A stretch of DNA of 64,000 nt, taken from assembly GCF_003254155.1 (NCBI RefSeq), contig NZ_QKZI01000001.1:1240001-1304000 (forward strand), given 5' to 3'. The notes beneath the pieces were generated by a model. The model searched no databases, had not been told where the DNA came from, and saw only the letters and a program-made list of their open reading frames with translations. A program made the translations under genes and the position numbers. This DNA comes from Psychrobacillus insolitus (GTDB taxonomy: Bacteria > Bacillota > Bacilli > Bacillales_A > Planococcaceae). Of the stretch, positions 26,519 to 35,325 are shown piece after piece (position 1 is the first letter of the stretch; every line of letters begins with the position of its first letter).

Positions 26519-26917
26519 ATGACACAGACACCCATACTTCCTTACGATGAAATAGGAGCGGAGAAATTATCCGAGCTTGTTGATGCATTTTATAGCAACG
26601 TCGCACAACATCCAAAGCTAAAACCAATATTTCCAGATGACTTGACTGAAACTGCTAGAAAACAAAAGCAATTCTTAACACAATATTTAGGTGGCCCCAA
26701 CTTGTATACAGAAGAACACGGACATCCAATGATGAAAATGCGTCATAACGCTTTCCCAATTACACCTGAACGAAAAGATGCATGGTTAGCATGCATGAGT
26801 GATGCAATGGACAAAACTGGTCTTGAAGGAAAGTTTCGTCATGATTTATACAGAAGACTTGTTCTTACTGCCAACCACATGGTCAATCAACAAAGTCATG
26901 AGGAGGAAAAAACGTGA
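26519..26917 (+). CDS. yjbI: Group II truncated haemoglobin (YjbI)
   Basis: A 132-residue 2-on-2 globin. KMRHNAFPITPERKDAWL carries the proximal His, followed by the typical group II Trp in AWLACM. In the Bacillales this gene is coupled to spxH and links to disulfide/NO stress handling. Start ATG 26519 has AAAGGAG at 8 nt; the ATG at 26513 is too close to it. It overlaps spxH by 4 nt. Confidence 0.92.
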   Translation: MTQTPILPYDEIGAEKLSELVDAFYSNVAQHPKLKPIFPDDLTETARKQKQFLTQYLGGPNLYTEEHGHPMMKMRHNAFPITPERKDAWLACMSDAMDKTGLEGKFRHDLYRRLVLTANHMVNQQSHEEEKT

Positions 26918-27735
26918 CAAGATTACTGATTCCGGCTGAACCAATTGCTATTCCCACTATTAATAAGCCAATAGAAATGTATGTTTTTCTTGATCCACTT
27001 TGTTCAACTTGTTGGGAGTTGCAACCAATCATTCGGAAATTGCAAGTTGAATACGATCAGTATTTTACAATTCGTACTGTTCTCAGTACACAGATTAACA
27101 ATTTAAATATTTTTTGTAAAAAGCCATTAGATTCTATAAATAACAATGAAATAGACCTTCAAAACATGGAGCACCCTGTTCTACCTTCCATTGCAGTAAA
27201 AGCTGCAGAGTTCCAAGGAAAACGTGCTGCCCATCGTTTTTTTAATAAAATACAAGAACATCTTTTTTTAAAAACAAAAAATGTTTTATCTTATTCTGTA
27301 CTTCAAGATTTAGCTAAAGAGATTAATATTGATGTGGATGAGTTTAATAGAGACTTTCAATCAAAAGAATGTGCACGATCTTTTCAAAGTGATTTATCTA
27401 TCACTTGCGAAATGGAAGTAACGGATTTCCCAAGTATCGTTTTCTTTAATGAAAATATTGAAGATGAAGGAATTAAGATTTCTGGCATTTATCCATATGA
27501 AATTTATGTACAGATTTTACAAGAAATGCTTCATGATGAACCCGAAAAGAAAGAACCACCTACTCTTGAGAAACTTTTTGCACGTTTCTATTCATTAACT
27601 ACCGATGAAATTGCTGGCTATTATAATATTCCAGTGCAAAAAGCAGAACGAGAGATGAAAAAGCGTTTATTACTTCAAGAAGTTGAAAGATTAATACTTC
27701 CTGATACTGTTATATGGCGTTCAAAAAAACAATAA
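26914..27735 (+). CDS. spxH: SpxH (YjbH), adaptor for Spx degradation
   Basis: A 273-residue DsbA-like thioredoxin-fold protein that delivers Spx to ClpXP. The N-terminal strand PIEMYVFLDPLCSTCWELQP carries a C-x-x-C motif (CSTC), and a cis-Pro-type EVTDFPSIVFFNE segment follows. Unlike secreted DsbA it has no signal peptide. GTG start with GAGGAGG ahead; it overlaps the haemoglobin stop by 4 nt. Its target Spx is encoded at 38.3-38.7 kb in this window. Confidence 0.92.
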   Translation: MTRLLIPAEPIAIPTINKPIEMYVFLDPLCSTCWELQPIIRKLQVEYDQYFTIRTVLSTQINNLNIFCKKPLDSINNNEIDLQNMEHPVLPSIAVKAAEFQGKRAAHRFFNKIQEHLFLKTKNVLSYSVLQDLAKEINIDVDEFNRDFQSKECARSFQSDLSITCEMEVTDFPSIVFFNENIEDEGIKISGIYPYEIYVQILQEMLHDEPEKKEPPTLEKLFARFYSLTTDEIAGYYNIPVQKAEREMKKRLLLQEVERLILPDTVIWRSKKQ

Positions 27736-27745
27736 TATAATATAT

Positions 27746-27781
27746 AAGCTACCCAATTATTAAACTGGGTAGCTTTTTCTT
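27746..27781 (+). terminator. Terminator after spxH
   Basis: AAGCTACCCA and TGGGTAGCTT pair around a 12-nt loop, then TTTCTT. Confidence 0.85.
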
Positions 27782-27794
27782 GGTTATTTATCAA

Positions 27795-28130
27795 ATGACG
27801 TTGGTGAAAAAATTTAGTCGGCTATAATTGATTTTTTTATTTATTTGTCACGGGACTGTCTAGAAAGTCAGTACAACTGATTTTCTGGCATTTTTTATTT
27901 AGCTTTTCAAGTCTTGTTTACTATATCTATTTGAACTTACGTTTCCAATATTCACTTTGCTGATTTTCGTTACGAGCGGCGACTCCAGTGGGATTAGCGT
28001 GACAGGTGAGACCCCACAGGAGCGCGGTTTTCGCGACGAGGAGGCTCACCGCACGCCCCACGGAAAGCGTCCGCTCGTAACGAAAATCAGCGTGGATCAG
28101 GTTTTTTTAAATTTCAAAGATATTGATAAA
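27795..28130 (+). repeat. MITE-like element, long copy (family 1, copy d)
   Basis: Left end ATGACGTTGGTGAAAA. The core with perfect 21-bp arms (27959-27979 and 28071-28091) differs from the 21.9-kb copy at one internal base. Similarity continues to ATATTGATAAA and stops, so the right terminal repeat is missing. It abuts the RoxS terminator. Confidence 0.8.
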
Positions 28131-28133
28131 CAG

Positions 28134-28242
28134 AAAAAAACCCTTTCCTCCAATTGAGGTAAGGGTTTTTTCATTTACAAAGGGGATGGGAGAAATGTTC
28201 ACGTTCAAACAAAGGGGTGTATGTTTTATTGTGATTTATTTC
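28134..28242 (-). ncRNA. roxS: RoxS/RsaE small regulatory RNA
   Basis: About 109-nt RNA read on the minus strand between pepF and spxH, the locus of RsaE in Staphylococcus. The 5' part GAAATAAATCACAATAAAAC resembles the RsaE 5' end. Two copies of the C-rich target-pairing motif CCCCTTTGT follow (28209-28217 and 28177-28185), with the linking segment TTTCTCCCATCCCC also as in RsaE. It ends in a terminator (stem AACCCTT.CCTC/GAGG.AAGGGTT, seven T's). In B. subtilis and S. aureus this RNA represses central-carbon and respiratory mRNAs under ResD/SrrA and Rex control. Identification is from remembered sequence similarity. Confidence 0.9.
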
Positions 28243-28246
28243 ACAC
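28229..28246. promoter_or_regulatory. Rex-type operator over the RoxS 5' end
   Basis: TTGTGATTTATTTCACAC matches 12 of the 14 specified positions of the Rex consensus TTGTGAAnnnnTTCACAA and covers the predicted RoxS start. Rex control of RoxS is known in B. subtilis. It also resembles a CRP/FNR site (TGTGA-N6-TCACA), so Fnr-like binding cannot be excluded. Confidence 0.7.
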
Positions 28247-28250
28247 TCTT

Positions 28251-28279
28251 AATTTATCACGATTAAAAGGTAAATGCAA
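28251..28279 (-). promoter_or_regulatory. Promoter of RoxS
   Basis: On the minus strand TTGCAT (28274-28279), 17-nt spacer, TAAATT (28251-28256), 8 nt before the predicted RNA start. Further up, TTTGTGAA (28298-28305) resembles ResD/SrrA half-sites. Confidence 0.65.
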
Positions 28280-28393
28280 TAAATTAACTCTACTTTCACA
28301 AATTCGTCATACATTAGACGTCTACCCTTTGAGAGAAGCGAAAAGACCTCGTTCTTCTACAATTTTTTTCATGCAGTATGGAAAAGCAACTGT

Positions 28394-30214
28394 TTATTCT
28401 GCTAGTAACAATTGCTCTAATTCATTTAATTTCTCTTCAAATACTCGACAAGCTTCTTCAATTGGAGCAGCGGTATTCATATCGACACCCGCTTTTTTCA
28501 ATACTTCAATTGGATAATCCGAACAGCCAGCTTTTAAGAATTCGTTTATATAACGGTCTACAGCAGGTTTTCCTTCTGTCAAAATTTGATTACTTAAAGC
28601 TGTTGCAGCACTCAAACCTGTTGCATATTGATACACGTAATAATTGTAATAGAAATGAGGAATTCGTGCCCATTCTAATCCAATTTGTTCATCAATTACA
28701 ATTTCATCACCGAAGTATTTTTTGTTTAGCTCATAATATACTTCTGTTAGCTTATCTGCTGTCAATGCTTCCCCATCTTGATCTAACTGATGAATGATGT
28801 GCTCAAATTCTGCAAACATCGTTTGACGGAATACTGTACCACGGAAACCTTCTAACCAATGATTTAATAAATAAATACGTTTTTTAGGATCTTCAATTGT
28901 TTTTAATAAATAATCATTTAATAATGATTCGTTCGTAGTAGAAGCAACTTCCGCAACGAATATTGAATAATCACCGTAAACATAAGGCTGATTTGCACGA
29001 GTGTAATAACTATGAATACTATGACCAAATTCATGAACTAAAGTAAATAAGTTGTTCACGTTATTTTGCCAGTTCATCAAGACATATGGATTGGTACCAT
29101 ACGTTCCAGAAGAATAAGCTCCAGAGCGCTTTCCTTTTGTTTCTACAACATCTACCCAGCGGCTTTCTAAACCTTTTTTAACGATAGAAACATATTCTTC
29201 CCCGAGAGGAGCGAAACTTTTAAGCATTGTATCACATGCTTCTTCATACGTATATTCCATATCTAGCTCTTTTACTAGTGGTGTGTATAAATCCCACATA
29301 TGAAGCTCTTCTAAACCAAGCACTTTTTTACGAAGTCCTACATATTTGTGAAGAAGGTGGAGATTTTTATTAATCGTTTCAACTAAATTATCATATACGC
29401 TTTCCGGAATATGATTTCCAGACATGGCAGATTCACGTGCAGTCGCATAATTTCTAATTTTCGCGTTTACATTGTCGCCTTTTACATTACCAGTTAACGT
29501 AGAGGCAAATGTATTACGGAACTTGCCATATGTGTCATACATAGCTGTAAATGCATCTTTACGTACACGTCCATCTCCGCTTTCTAAAAAGCGAGAAAAT
29601 CGGCCATGTGTAAGCTGTACTTCATTTCCATCTTCATCTTTAATAAATGGAAATTCAAGATCTGCATTATTTAGTTTTCCAAAAGTATCAGATGAAGCTC
29701 CTGCTACTTCCGAGAATTGTGCTAGTAAAGCTTCTTGTTCTTTCGATAACACATGAGGACGTTCTGTATTAATTTCTTCTAATAATTGACTGTAAATTTT
29801 CAAATCTTCATTTTCGTTCAAATAACTAGAAATGGTAGCTTCATCTAAGGATAATATTTCTGGAATTAGAAATGATAATTCCGTAGAAACTTTCACATAA
29901 AGCGATTTAATACGACTGTCCATTGCTTGATACGTACTGTTTGCTGTATCTTGATCATGTCGCATATGCGCATACGTGTATAGCTTACGTAAACGACCTG
30001 TAAGCTCATCGCGATAAGTTAGGACTTCCAGTAAAGCGCCCGAACCATTTCCTAGCGTCCCTTGGAATGAGGATGCCTTTTCAGATAATGTAGCAACATC
30101 TTTAAATTCACTTTCCCATATGTCATTAGAAGCAAAAATATCTTCTAATTTCCACGTTAAATGTTCTGCTACTTCTTCACGAGTCAAAATCTTATTGTTT
30201 GTTTCTGTTGACAA
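28394..30214 (-). CDS. pepF: Oligoendopeptidase F
   Basis: A 606-residue cytoplasmic M3-family zinc metallopeptidase that cuts oligopeptides. The HExxH zinc site is LVHEFGHSIHSYYT, with the third ligand in the downstream FVAEVASTTNE segment. TTG at 30214 is preferred (product begins STETNNKILTREEVAEHLTWKLEDIF) because AAGGGGAG lies 7 nt before it; the ATG at 30253 has none. It sits between coiA and RoxS, as in Bacillales, and likely digests peptides imported by Opp/App. Confidence 0.93.
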   Translation of the reverse strand: MSTETNNKILTREEVAEHLTWKLEDIFASNDIWESEFKDVATLSEKASSFQGTLGNGSGALLEVLTYRDELTGRLRKLYTYAHMRHDQDTANSTYQAMDSRIKSLYVKVSTELSFLIPEILSLDEATISSYLNENEDLKIYSQLLEEINTERPHVLSKEQEALLAQFSEVAGASSDTFGKLNNADLEFPFIKDEDGNEVQLTHGRFSRFLESGDGRVRKDAFTAMYDTYGKFRNTFASTLTGNVKGDNVNAKIRNYATARESAMSGNHIPESVYDNLVETINKNLHLLHKYVGLRKKVLGLEELHMWDLYTPLVKELDMEYTYEEACDTMLKSFAPLGEEYVSIVKKGLESRWVDVVETKGKRSGAYSSGTYGTNPYVLMNWQNNVNNLFTLVHEFGHSIHSYYTRANQPYVYGDYSIFVAEVASTTNESLLNDYLLKTIEDPKKRIYLLNHWLEGFRGTVFRQTMFAEFEHIIHQLDQDGEALTADKLTEVYYELNKKYFGDEIVIDEQIGLEWARIPHFYYNYYVYQYATGLSAATALSNQILTEGKPAVDRYINEFLKAGCSDYPIEVLKKAGVDMNTAAPIEEACRVFEEKLNELEQLLLAE

Positions 30215-30264
30215 GATGAACTCCCCTTCCAGTTGTTTCGAAATTCGAATCACTTCTTATTTTC

Positions 30265-31422
30265 TCAATACTCTGCTCCCTTTGCAAGGAATTCACTATA
30301 CAAGTACGTATTCATTTTGGGTAGATCTATGGTGGATAACCAGATAGCATCTTCTTCTCGTATAACACATTTTTTTAATAATTTGATATAGAGTGTTACT
30401 GCCTTTACTTTCTCTTTTATTCTCTCTCCACCATACGACCTTACATATAAAAATGATTCACAATGCTTTTTAGATACTTGATTAATCGATACTTTCATCG
30501 TATATAAATAATCTAATAATGCAATCTGCCATTCTACTGCATGGACTTGAAAAGCTTCGGCGAAAGGCGTCGGTATCCCGATAAACAGTGGGGTGTGCTT
30601 AGGATGCATTTGCCATCTATAACAAATTCGTAGAAATGGTGATTGTACGCCGAATTTATTGTAATGATACAAGTTTGATAGATGTTTTACTCTTTCTTCT
30701 TTATAAATGTTTAAGTACGATTGGAATTCATAAAAAGCTATTGATTTTACTACCGCAAAAGGCCAGGTTTGTTTTTCTATGTCTAATTTTTTTACTTTAA
30801 CGATATAGGTGTTTGCTCGTATATGAAGCGGATTACTAATATAGTAGAATTTTTTTGTTTGGGGGCAATATGTTAGAATCATTTTTCCATATTTAGGATG
30901 TACGGTGAAAAAGTTCTGACGAAATGCAGATAGTTGCATTTTGCCAATTTCCCTTGTTGGAAACTCATTAAGCGTTGGGGATTTTAGTAACCAGATCGGG
31001 GTAATCTGGTTGTTTACATAGCCTTTTGTTCGATTTAACATGAGAAAGCTAGATATATTACTGCACTGAAATTCAATGGCATATGGGATTCCATTACTTT
31101 GAACCAAAATATCTGGTCTTTGCTTTATCTCGGGTAAAAATGATTCGAGCTCACATTCTAAAAGCTTCTGTTGAAAAAAAGTGAACAGTTGTAGTTTTCC
31201 ATTCAAATGATCTTCCGTCTCTCCTTCTGAAAAAGAATGAGAACAGGATGAATTTTTTTGATGTGCAAAATGTGGAATTAATATGGATCCAATTTTTAAA
31301 ATGACTTTTTCTTTGCATTGCATACAAAGAAAACTGTGCTGCTCCCGAAGTTGATGTAGATCATGCTTAGGGACTTGGGCCGGAATGATAACTTCTCCTT
31401 CATTGGTCATGGCAGTTAGAAT
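30265..31422 (-). CDS. coiA: Competence protein CoiA, probable ATT start
   Basis: A CoiA homologue of about 385 residues. It has a N-terminal zinc-finger-like C-x-x-C (SFLCMQCKEKVILK), the H-x-x-x-x-x-C segment FAHQKNSSCSH, and a nuclease-like core ending QRPDILVQSNGIPYAIEFQCS. CoiA promotes recombination of incoming DNA during transformation. The first ATG is 31410, but the perfect AGGAGGAGGT at 31431-31440 is 20 nt away from it and exactly 8 nt from an in-frame ATT (31420-31422). Starting there gives MLTAMTNEGE, like the conserved CoiA N-terminus. No other ATG, GTG or TTG is in frame. Confidence 0.85.
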   Translation of the reverse strand: MLTAMTNEGEVIIPAQVPKHDLHQLREQHSFLCMQCKEKVILKIGSILIPHFAHQKNSSCSHSFSEGETEDHLNGKLQLFTFFQQKLLECELESFLPEIKQRPDILVQSNGIPYAIEFQCSNISSFLMLNRTKGYVNNQITPIWLLKSPTLNEFPTREIGKMQLSAFRQNFFTVHPKYGKMILTYCPQTKKFYYISNPLHIRANTYIVKVKKLDIEKQTWPFAVVKSIAFYEFQSYLNIYKEERVKHLSNLYHYNKFGVQSPFLRICYRWQMHPKHTPLFIGIPTPFAEAFQVHAVEWQIALLDYLYTMKVSINQVSKKHCESFLYVRSYGGERIKEKVKAVTLYIKLLKKCVIREEDAIWLSTIDLPKMNTYLYSEFLAKGAEY

Positions 31423-31478
31423 ATATATGCACCTCCTCCTTTAAATGTACGAATTTTCAGATAGAAATGCAAGTAAAA

Positions 31479-31504
31479 AAAACCTTCTTGTTACAGAAGG
31501 TTTA
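31479..31504 (-). terminator. Terminator of mecA overlapping its stop codon
   Basis: AACCTTCT and AGAAGGTT pair around TGTTAC, with eight T's after it on the minus strand. Confidence 0.85.
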
Positions 31505-32170
31505 AAAGAAATTATTTAACTCATTGAAAACATTCTTTGAAATTATTTCTTTACCATACTCTTGTATCACATGAATAGTAGTGGGTGACTTTGTTGCATA
31601 TTCTGCGATAATACTAGAAATATTTAATATATTTACTAATTCATTAGCTTCATTAATGTAACGTATATACAAATAGTACTTATCATTGTAATGGTGTAGA
31701 GATGATAGAATACTATAGTTCACCATTTTTTTAGCAAGTGGTAAAATATCATCAAAGTTTGCAAATTCATATACATATTCTGAAGGTATTTCCTCAAAAT
31801 CCTCAAAGAAACCAGCTAAATCATCATATTCATGCGTCTCGATTGAACTAGAAGCACCGTTTTTAAAATTTTGTTTTGAGCGTTCATGCATATCAAATAA
31901 GGAATTCGATGATGAATTATCTTTAGTCAAGTGAGTCTTGGTAACAATTACTTCTAGACCTTTTTCCATAGCATGGACTTGTATCCACAATGGACCTTCT
32001 AGATCTTCGAAATCATCCTCATCATTTACTTCATCCATCATTTCCCAAAATAACTGCTCGCTCTTATCTTTATTAAACCAAATTTCATCGCGGCTGAAGC
32101 CTCTTTCTTCAATGTCGATGTATGAAATGTATACTTTGAAAGTGTTCTCATTGATACGCTCGATATCCAT
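31502..32170 (-). CDS. mecA: Adaptor protein MecA
   Basis: A 222-residue adaptor that binds ComK, ComS and other substrates and activates ClpC. The N-terminal substrate-binding part is MDIERINENTFKVYISYIDIEERGFSRDEIWFN. A charged linker (about residues 85-125) precedes the C-terminal ClpC-binding part SEYVYEFANFDDILPLAKK...KYYLYIRYINEANELVNILNISSIIAEYA. AAAGGAGATG ribosome site. Neighbouring coiA and pepF as in B. subtilis. Confidence 0.95.
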   Translation of the reverse strand: MDIERINENTFKVYISYIDIEERGFSRDEIWFNKDKSEQLFWEMMDEVNDEDDFEDLEGPLWIQVHAMEKGLEVIVTKTHLTKDNSSSNSLFDMHERSKQNFKNGASSSIETHEYDDLAGFFEDFEEIPSEYVYEFANFDDILPLAKKMVNYSILSSLHHYNDKYYLYIRYINEANELVNILNISSIIAEYATKSPTTIHVIQEYGKEIISKNVFNELNNFF

Positions 32171-32360
32171 TTAACACATCTCCTTTCGCTTCTTACCGTT
32201 TCAATAATGCAGTGTCTACCTCTATTGTATGTCGTTTCACAAAAAAAGAAAAGGATTCCTACTCACCTTTTCAATCTATTAATGAATTATATGCATTATA
32301 AAAAAAAATAATAATTTAAGCAAGCTAATTATACTTTTGTATAAGAAAAGCGCAAGCAAA

Positions 32361-32399
32361 AAAACTGTCCAAATGTCACTTATATGACCTTGGACAGCC
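32361..32399 (-). terminator. Terminator of the opp operon
   Basis: On the minus strand CTGTCCAA pairs with TTGGACAG, with an inner TCATATAAGTGA stem, followed by TTTTTTT. A remnant of the GC-rich repeat (AAAAGCGCAAGC, 32344-32355) lies just beyond. Confidence 0.85.
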
Positions 32400-32415
32400 T
32401 TTACTTAGAGGATTA

Positions 32416-33336
32416 CTATATAGAAGTATTATTCATCCACTTTTGAAAAGATTTCTCTGTTCCATATACAAAATGTTTATCATTTACTGGATGGAAACTA
32501 GCTGTTTCATCTTGCTCTTCATGTGTATATGGAATTCTTGTTCTTTTTGTTTCAGAAATAGGATCAGGAAGTGGAATAGCAGACAATAGTGATTTTGTAT
32601 ATGGATGTACAGGGGAATTGTAAATATCATCTGCAGGTCCCACTTCAACAATTTTGCCACTATACATTACAGCAATGCGATCACTAATATACTTAACCAT
32701 TGATAAATCATGCGCGATAAATAAATAGGTTAATCCACGATCTTTTTGTATCTGTTTTAATAAATTAACTACTTGTGCTTGAATTGACACGTCAAGAGCA
32801 GAAATTGGTTCGTCCGCAATAATAAAACTAGGATCTAAACTAAGAGCACGGGCAATTCCTATGCGCTGACGTTGACCACCTGAGAATTCGTGAGCATAAC
32901 GATTGGCATGTTCTTTATTTAACCCAACTGCTTCGAGCAAAGAAGTAATTTTTTCTTGTCGTTCTTTTTTATTTTTATATAGCCCATGGATTATAAAGCC
33001 CTCAGCGATAATCTCACCAGCAGTCATCCGTGGATTTAAAGACGCATAAGGATCTTGGAAAATCATTTGCATTTCACGGTTAAATTTCTTTAAATCTTTG
33101 CCTGATTTTTTATCATGAACATTTTCACCATTAAAGAGAACTTCTCCACCGGTAATATCATAAAGGCGGATAATAGAACGCCCAGTTGTTGATTTTCCAC
33201 AACCAGATTCCCCAACTAAACCAAGTGTTTCTCCTTCATAAATATCGAAACTAATACCGTCAACGGCTTTTATCGGATTACTCGGAGACCCAAAATATTG
33301 CTTTAAATTTTTTATTTCTACTAGTTTTTTAGCCAT
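32416..33336 (-). CDS. oppF: Oligopeptide ABC transporter ATP-binding protein OppF
   Basis: A 306-residue ATPase of the OppABCDF importer. Walker A GESGCGKSTTGRS, signature HEFSGGQRQRIGIARALS and Walker B FIIADEPISALD are intact, followed by the OppD/F C-terminal extension (VHPYTKSLLSAIPLPDP). It overlaps oppD by 8 nt. Last gene of the operon before a strong terminator. Confidence 0.95.
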   Translation of the reverse strand: MAKKLVEIKNLKQYFGSPSNPIKAVDGISFDIYEGETLGLVGESGCGKSTTGRSIIRLYDITGGEVLFNGENVHDKKSGKDLKKFNREMQMIFQDPYASLNPRMTAGEIIAEGFIIHGLYKNKKERQEKITSLLEAVGLNKEHANRYAHEFSGGQRQRIGIARALSLDPSFIIADEPISALDVSIQAQVVNLLKQIQKDRGLTYLFIAHDLSMVKYISDRIAVMYSGKIVEVGPADDIYNSPVHPYTKSLLSAIPLPDPISETKRTRIPYTHEEQDETASFHPVNDKHFVYGTEKSFQKWMNNTSI

Positions 33337-34384
33337 TTACTTGATCCTCCTTCGCTAAGAAACCTTCAATACGTCTAGCAACTGCATCAGGAATTGGAAT
33401 TTCAGGTGCATCCGGGTGAAGTAACCAAGTTTTAGCGAAATGAGTTTCACTTACTTGAAACATCGGTGGTTCTTTTTCATAATCTATTGCCATAGCAAAC
33501 TCATTACGTGGTGCAAAAGCATCTCCTTTTGGAGGATGTATTAAATCTGGTGGAGATCCTGGAATCGTACGCAATAGCTCATCTGATTTGTTATCCAAGT
33601 CTGGCATTGATCCTAATAATCCCCAAGTATATGGATGCTTCGGATTGTAAAATATTTCATTTACTGTGCCATATTCCACAATTTGTCCTGCATACATGAC
33701 AGCTACTCGATCAGCAATATTTGCAACTACACCTAAATCATGAGTGATAAATATGATCGATGTATTGCTCTTTTTCTGAATTTCCTTCATTAGTTCTAAT
33801 ATTTGAGCTTGAATCGTTACATCAAGTGCAGTTGTTGGTTCATCTGCTATTAATAACTTTGGATCTGCTGCTAAAGCAATTGCGATAACCACACGTTGTC
33901 GCATTCCACCTGAAAATTCATGTGGATATTGATTGTATCGTTTTTCTGGCATCGGAATACCGACTTGTGTTAGAAGTTCAATCGCACGGTTTTTCGCATC
34001 TGAACGGGTTACTTTTTTATGTTTTAAGATTACTTCAGTAATTTGACGTCCAATCTTCATTGTCGGGTTTAGAGAAGTCATCGGGTCTTGGAAGATCATC
34101 GCAATATCATTTCCCCGGACTTTGGTCATTTCCTTGTCTGATAAAGGAATAAGATCACGCCCGTTAAAAAGGATTTCCCCAGATTCATAAATGCCGGGAG
34201 GTTGTGGAATTAGCTTCATCAATGCATTACTTGTTACACTTTTTCCAGATCCAGACTCTCCAACAATTGCAAGTGTTTCTCCAACATTTAACTCAAAATT
34301 CACTCCACGTACCGCTTGTACAATACCTGCATATGTCTTAAAGTTAATTTTTAAATCTTTTACTTTTAATATTGTTTCACTCAT
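33329..34384 (-). CDS. oppD: Oligopeptide ABC transporter ATP-binding protein OppD
   Basis: A 351-residue partner ATPase. Walker [14 protein letters not shown], signature [17 protein letters not shown], Walker [13 protein letters not shown]. The C-terminal part (residues 270-351) carries [24 protein letters not shown], the usual OppD tail, although the cysteines typical of many OppD proteins are not present. GAGGGTG precedes ATG. Confidence 0.94.
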   Translation of the reverse strand: MSETILKVKDLKINFKTYAGIVQAVRGVNFELNVGETLAIVGESGSGKSVTSNALMKLIPQPPGIYESGEILFNGRDLIPLSDKEMTKVRGNDIAMIFQDPMTSLNPTMKIGRQITEVILKHKKVTRSDAKNRAIELLTQVGIPMPEKRYNQYPHEFSGGMRQRVVIAIALAADPKLLIADEPTTALDVTIQAQILELMKEIQKKSNTSIIFITHDLGVVANIADRVAVMYAGQIVEYGTVNEIFYNPKHPYTWGLLGSMPDLDNKSDELLRTIPGSPPDLIHPPKGDAFAPRNEFAMAIDYEKEPPMFQVSETHFAKTWLLHPDAPEIPIPDAVARRIEGFLAKEDQVNG

Positions 34385-34398
34385 TCTCTACACCCTCT

Positions 34399-35325
34399 TT
34401 ATTTACGTAATTTTGGATCAAGTGCGTCACGTAATCCATCACCAACTGCGTTAAATGCAAAAATTGTCAGTGATATAAATAATGCTGGGAATAACAAACG
34501 CCAAGGCGCATTTGTAATCGCATTGTTACCTTCAGACGCCATGGTTCCCCAACTCGCTGTTGGAGCAGGAACACCTAAACCTAAATAACTTAGGAAAGAT
34601 TCTGTAAAGATAGCTGATGGAACTGTCAGAGTCATCGTTACCAAAATAGCTCCTAATGCATTTGGAATTAAGTGACGAATAATTAAATGTTTCGTATTAG
34701 CACCTAATGTACGGGCTGCAAGTACATATTCTTGATTTTTTATGGAAAGAACTTCACCACGTACAATACGTGCCATATTGATCCAACCAGTAATCGAAAG
34801 AGCAATAATCATTGGAACGAGACCTGGTTGTAAAACTACTAATAATACGATAACTACTAGGAGATAAGGAACAGCTGTTAAGACATCTGCAATACGCATC
34901 ATGATGTTATCAACTCGTCCACCAGCTAAACCTGAAATACTTCCCCATAATACGCCTATTATTAAATCAATTACAGCAGCGGTTATACCGATGAATAAAG
35001 AAATTCTTGCACCTTCCCAAACTCGTACGAAAACATCACGACCCAAATCATCTGTTCCAAACCAGTGAGATAAAGATGGTGCTGCGTTATATACACCTAA
35101 TTGCTCTCGATAATTGTATTGTGAAAATACAGGCACAAAGATGGCCATTAAAATGACGGCCATTAATACAATTAAACCAATAATCGCTAATTTATTTTGT
35201 GAAAAGCGAAGAAAAACTTCTTTCCAAAAAGATACCGACTTATTAGATAATTTTTCTGCCTCTTCGTTTTGGACACCGACGATTCTAAAAAGTTCTTTAT
35301 CAATTTTTTGATCATGTTGTGACAT
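34399..35325 (-). CDS. oppC: Oligopeptide ABC transporter permease OppC
   Basis: A 308-residue permease with a cytosolic N-terminal segment, a first helix at about residues 40-65 and five more. FGTDDLGRDVFVRVWEGARISL and the EAA loop EYVLAARTLGANTKHLIIRHLIPNA are diagnostic. The ATG overlaps the oppB stop (TAATG), so oppB and oppC are coupled. Confidence 0.94.
   Translation of the reverse strand: MSQHDQKIDKELFRIVGVQNEEAEKLSNKSVSFWKEVFLRFSQNKLAIIGLIVLMAVILMAIFVPVFSQYNYREQLGVYNAAPSLSHWFGTDDLGRDVFVRVWEGARISLFIGITAAVIDLIIGVLWGSISGLAGGRVDNIMMRIADVLTAVPYLLVVIVLLVVLQPGLVPMIIALSITGWINMARIVRGEVLSIKNQEYVLAARTLGANTKHLIIRHLIPNALGAILVTMTLTVPSAIFTESFLSYLGLGVPAPTASWGTMASEGNNAITNAPWRLLFPALFISLTIFAFNAVGDGLRDALDPKLRK

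Noticed and set aside
28230-28245. Fnr box controlling pepF or spxH
   Set aside because: TGTGA-N6-TCACA is also a Rex-type site and sits on the RoxS start; it is too far from either coding gene's promoter.
28221-28517. 98-codon plus-strand frame over the pepF 3' end
   Set aside because: It runs through the RoxS gene and antisense to pepF, without a ribosome site.
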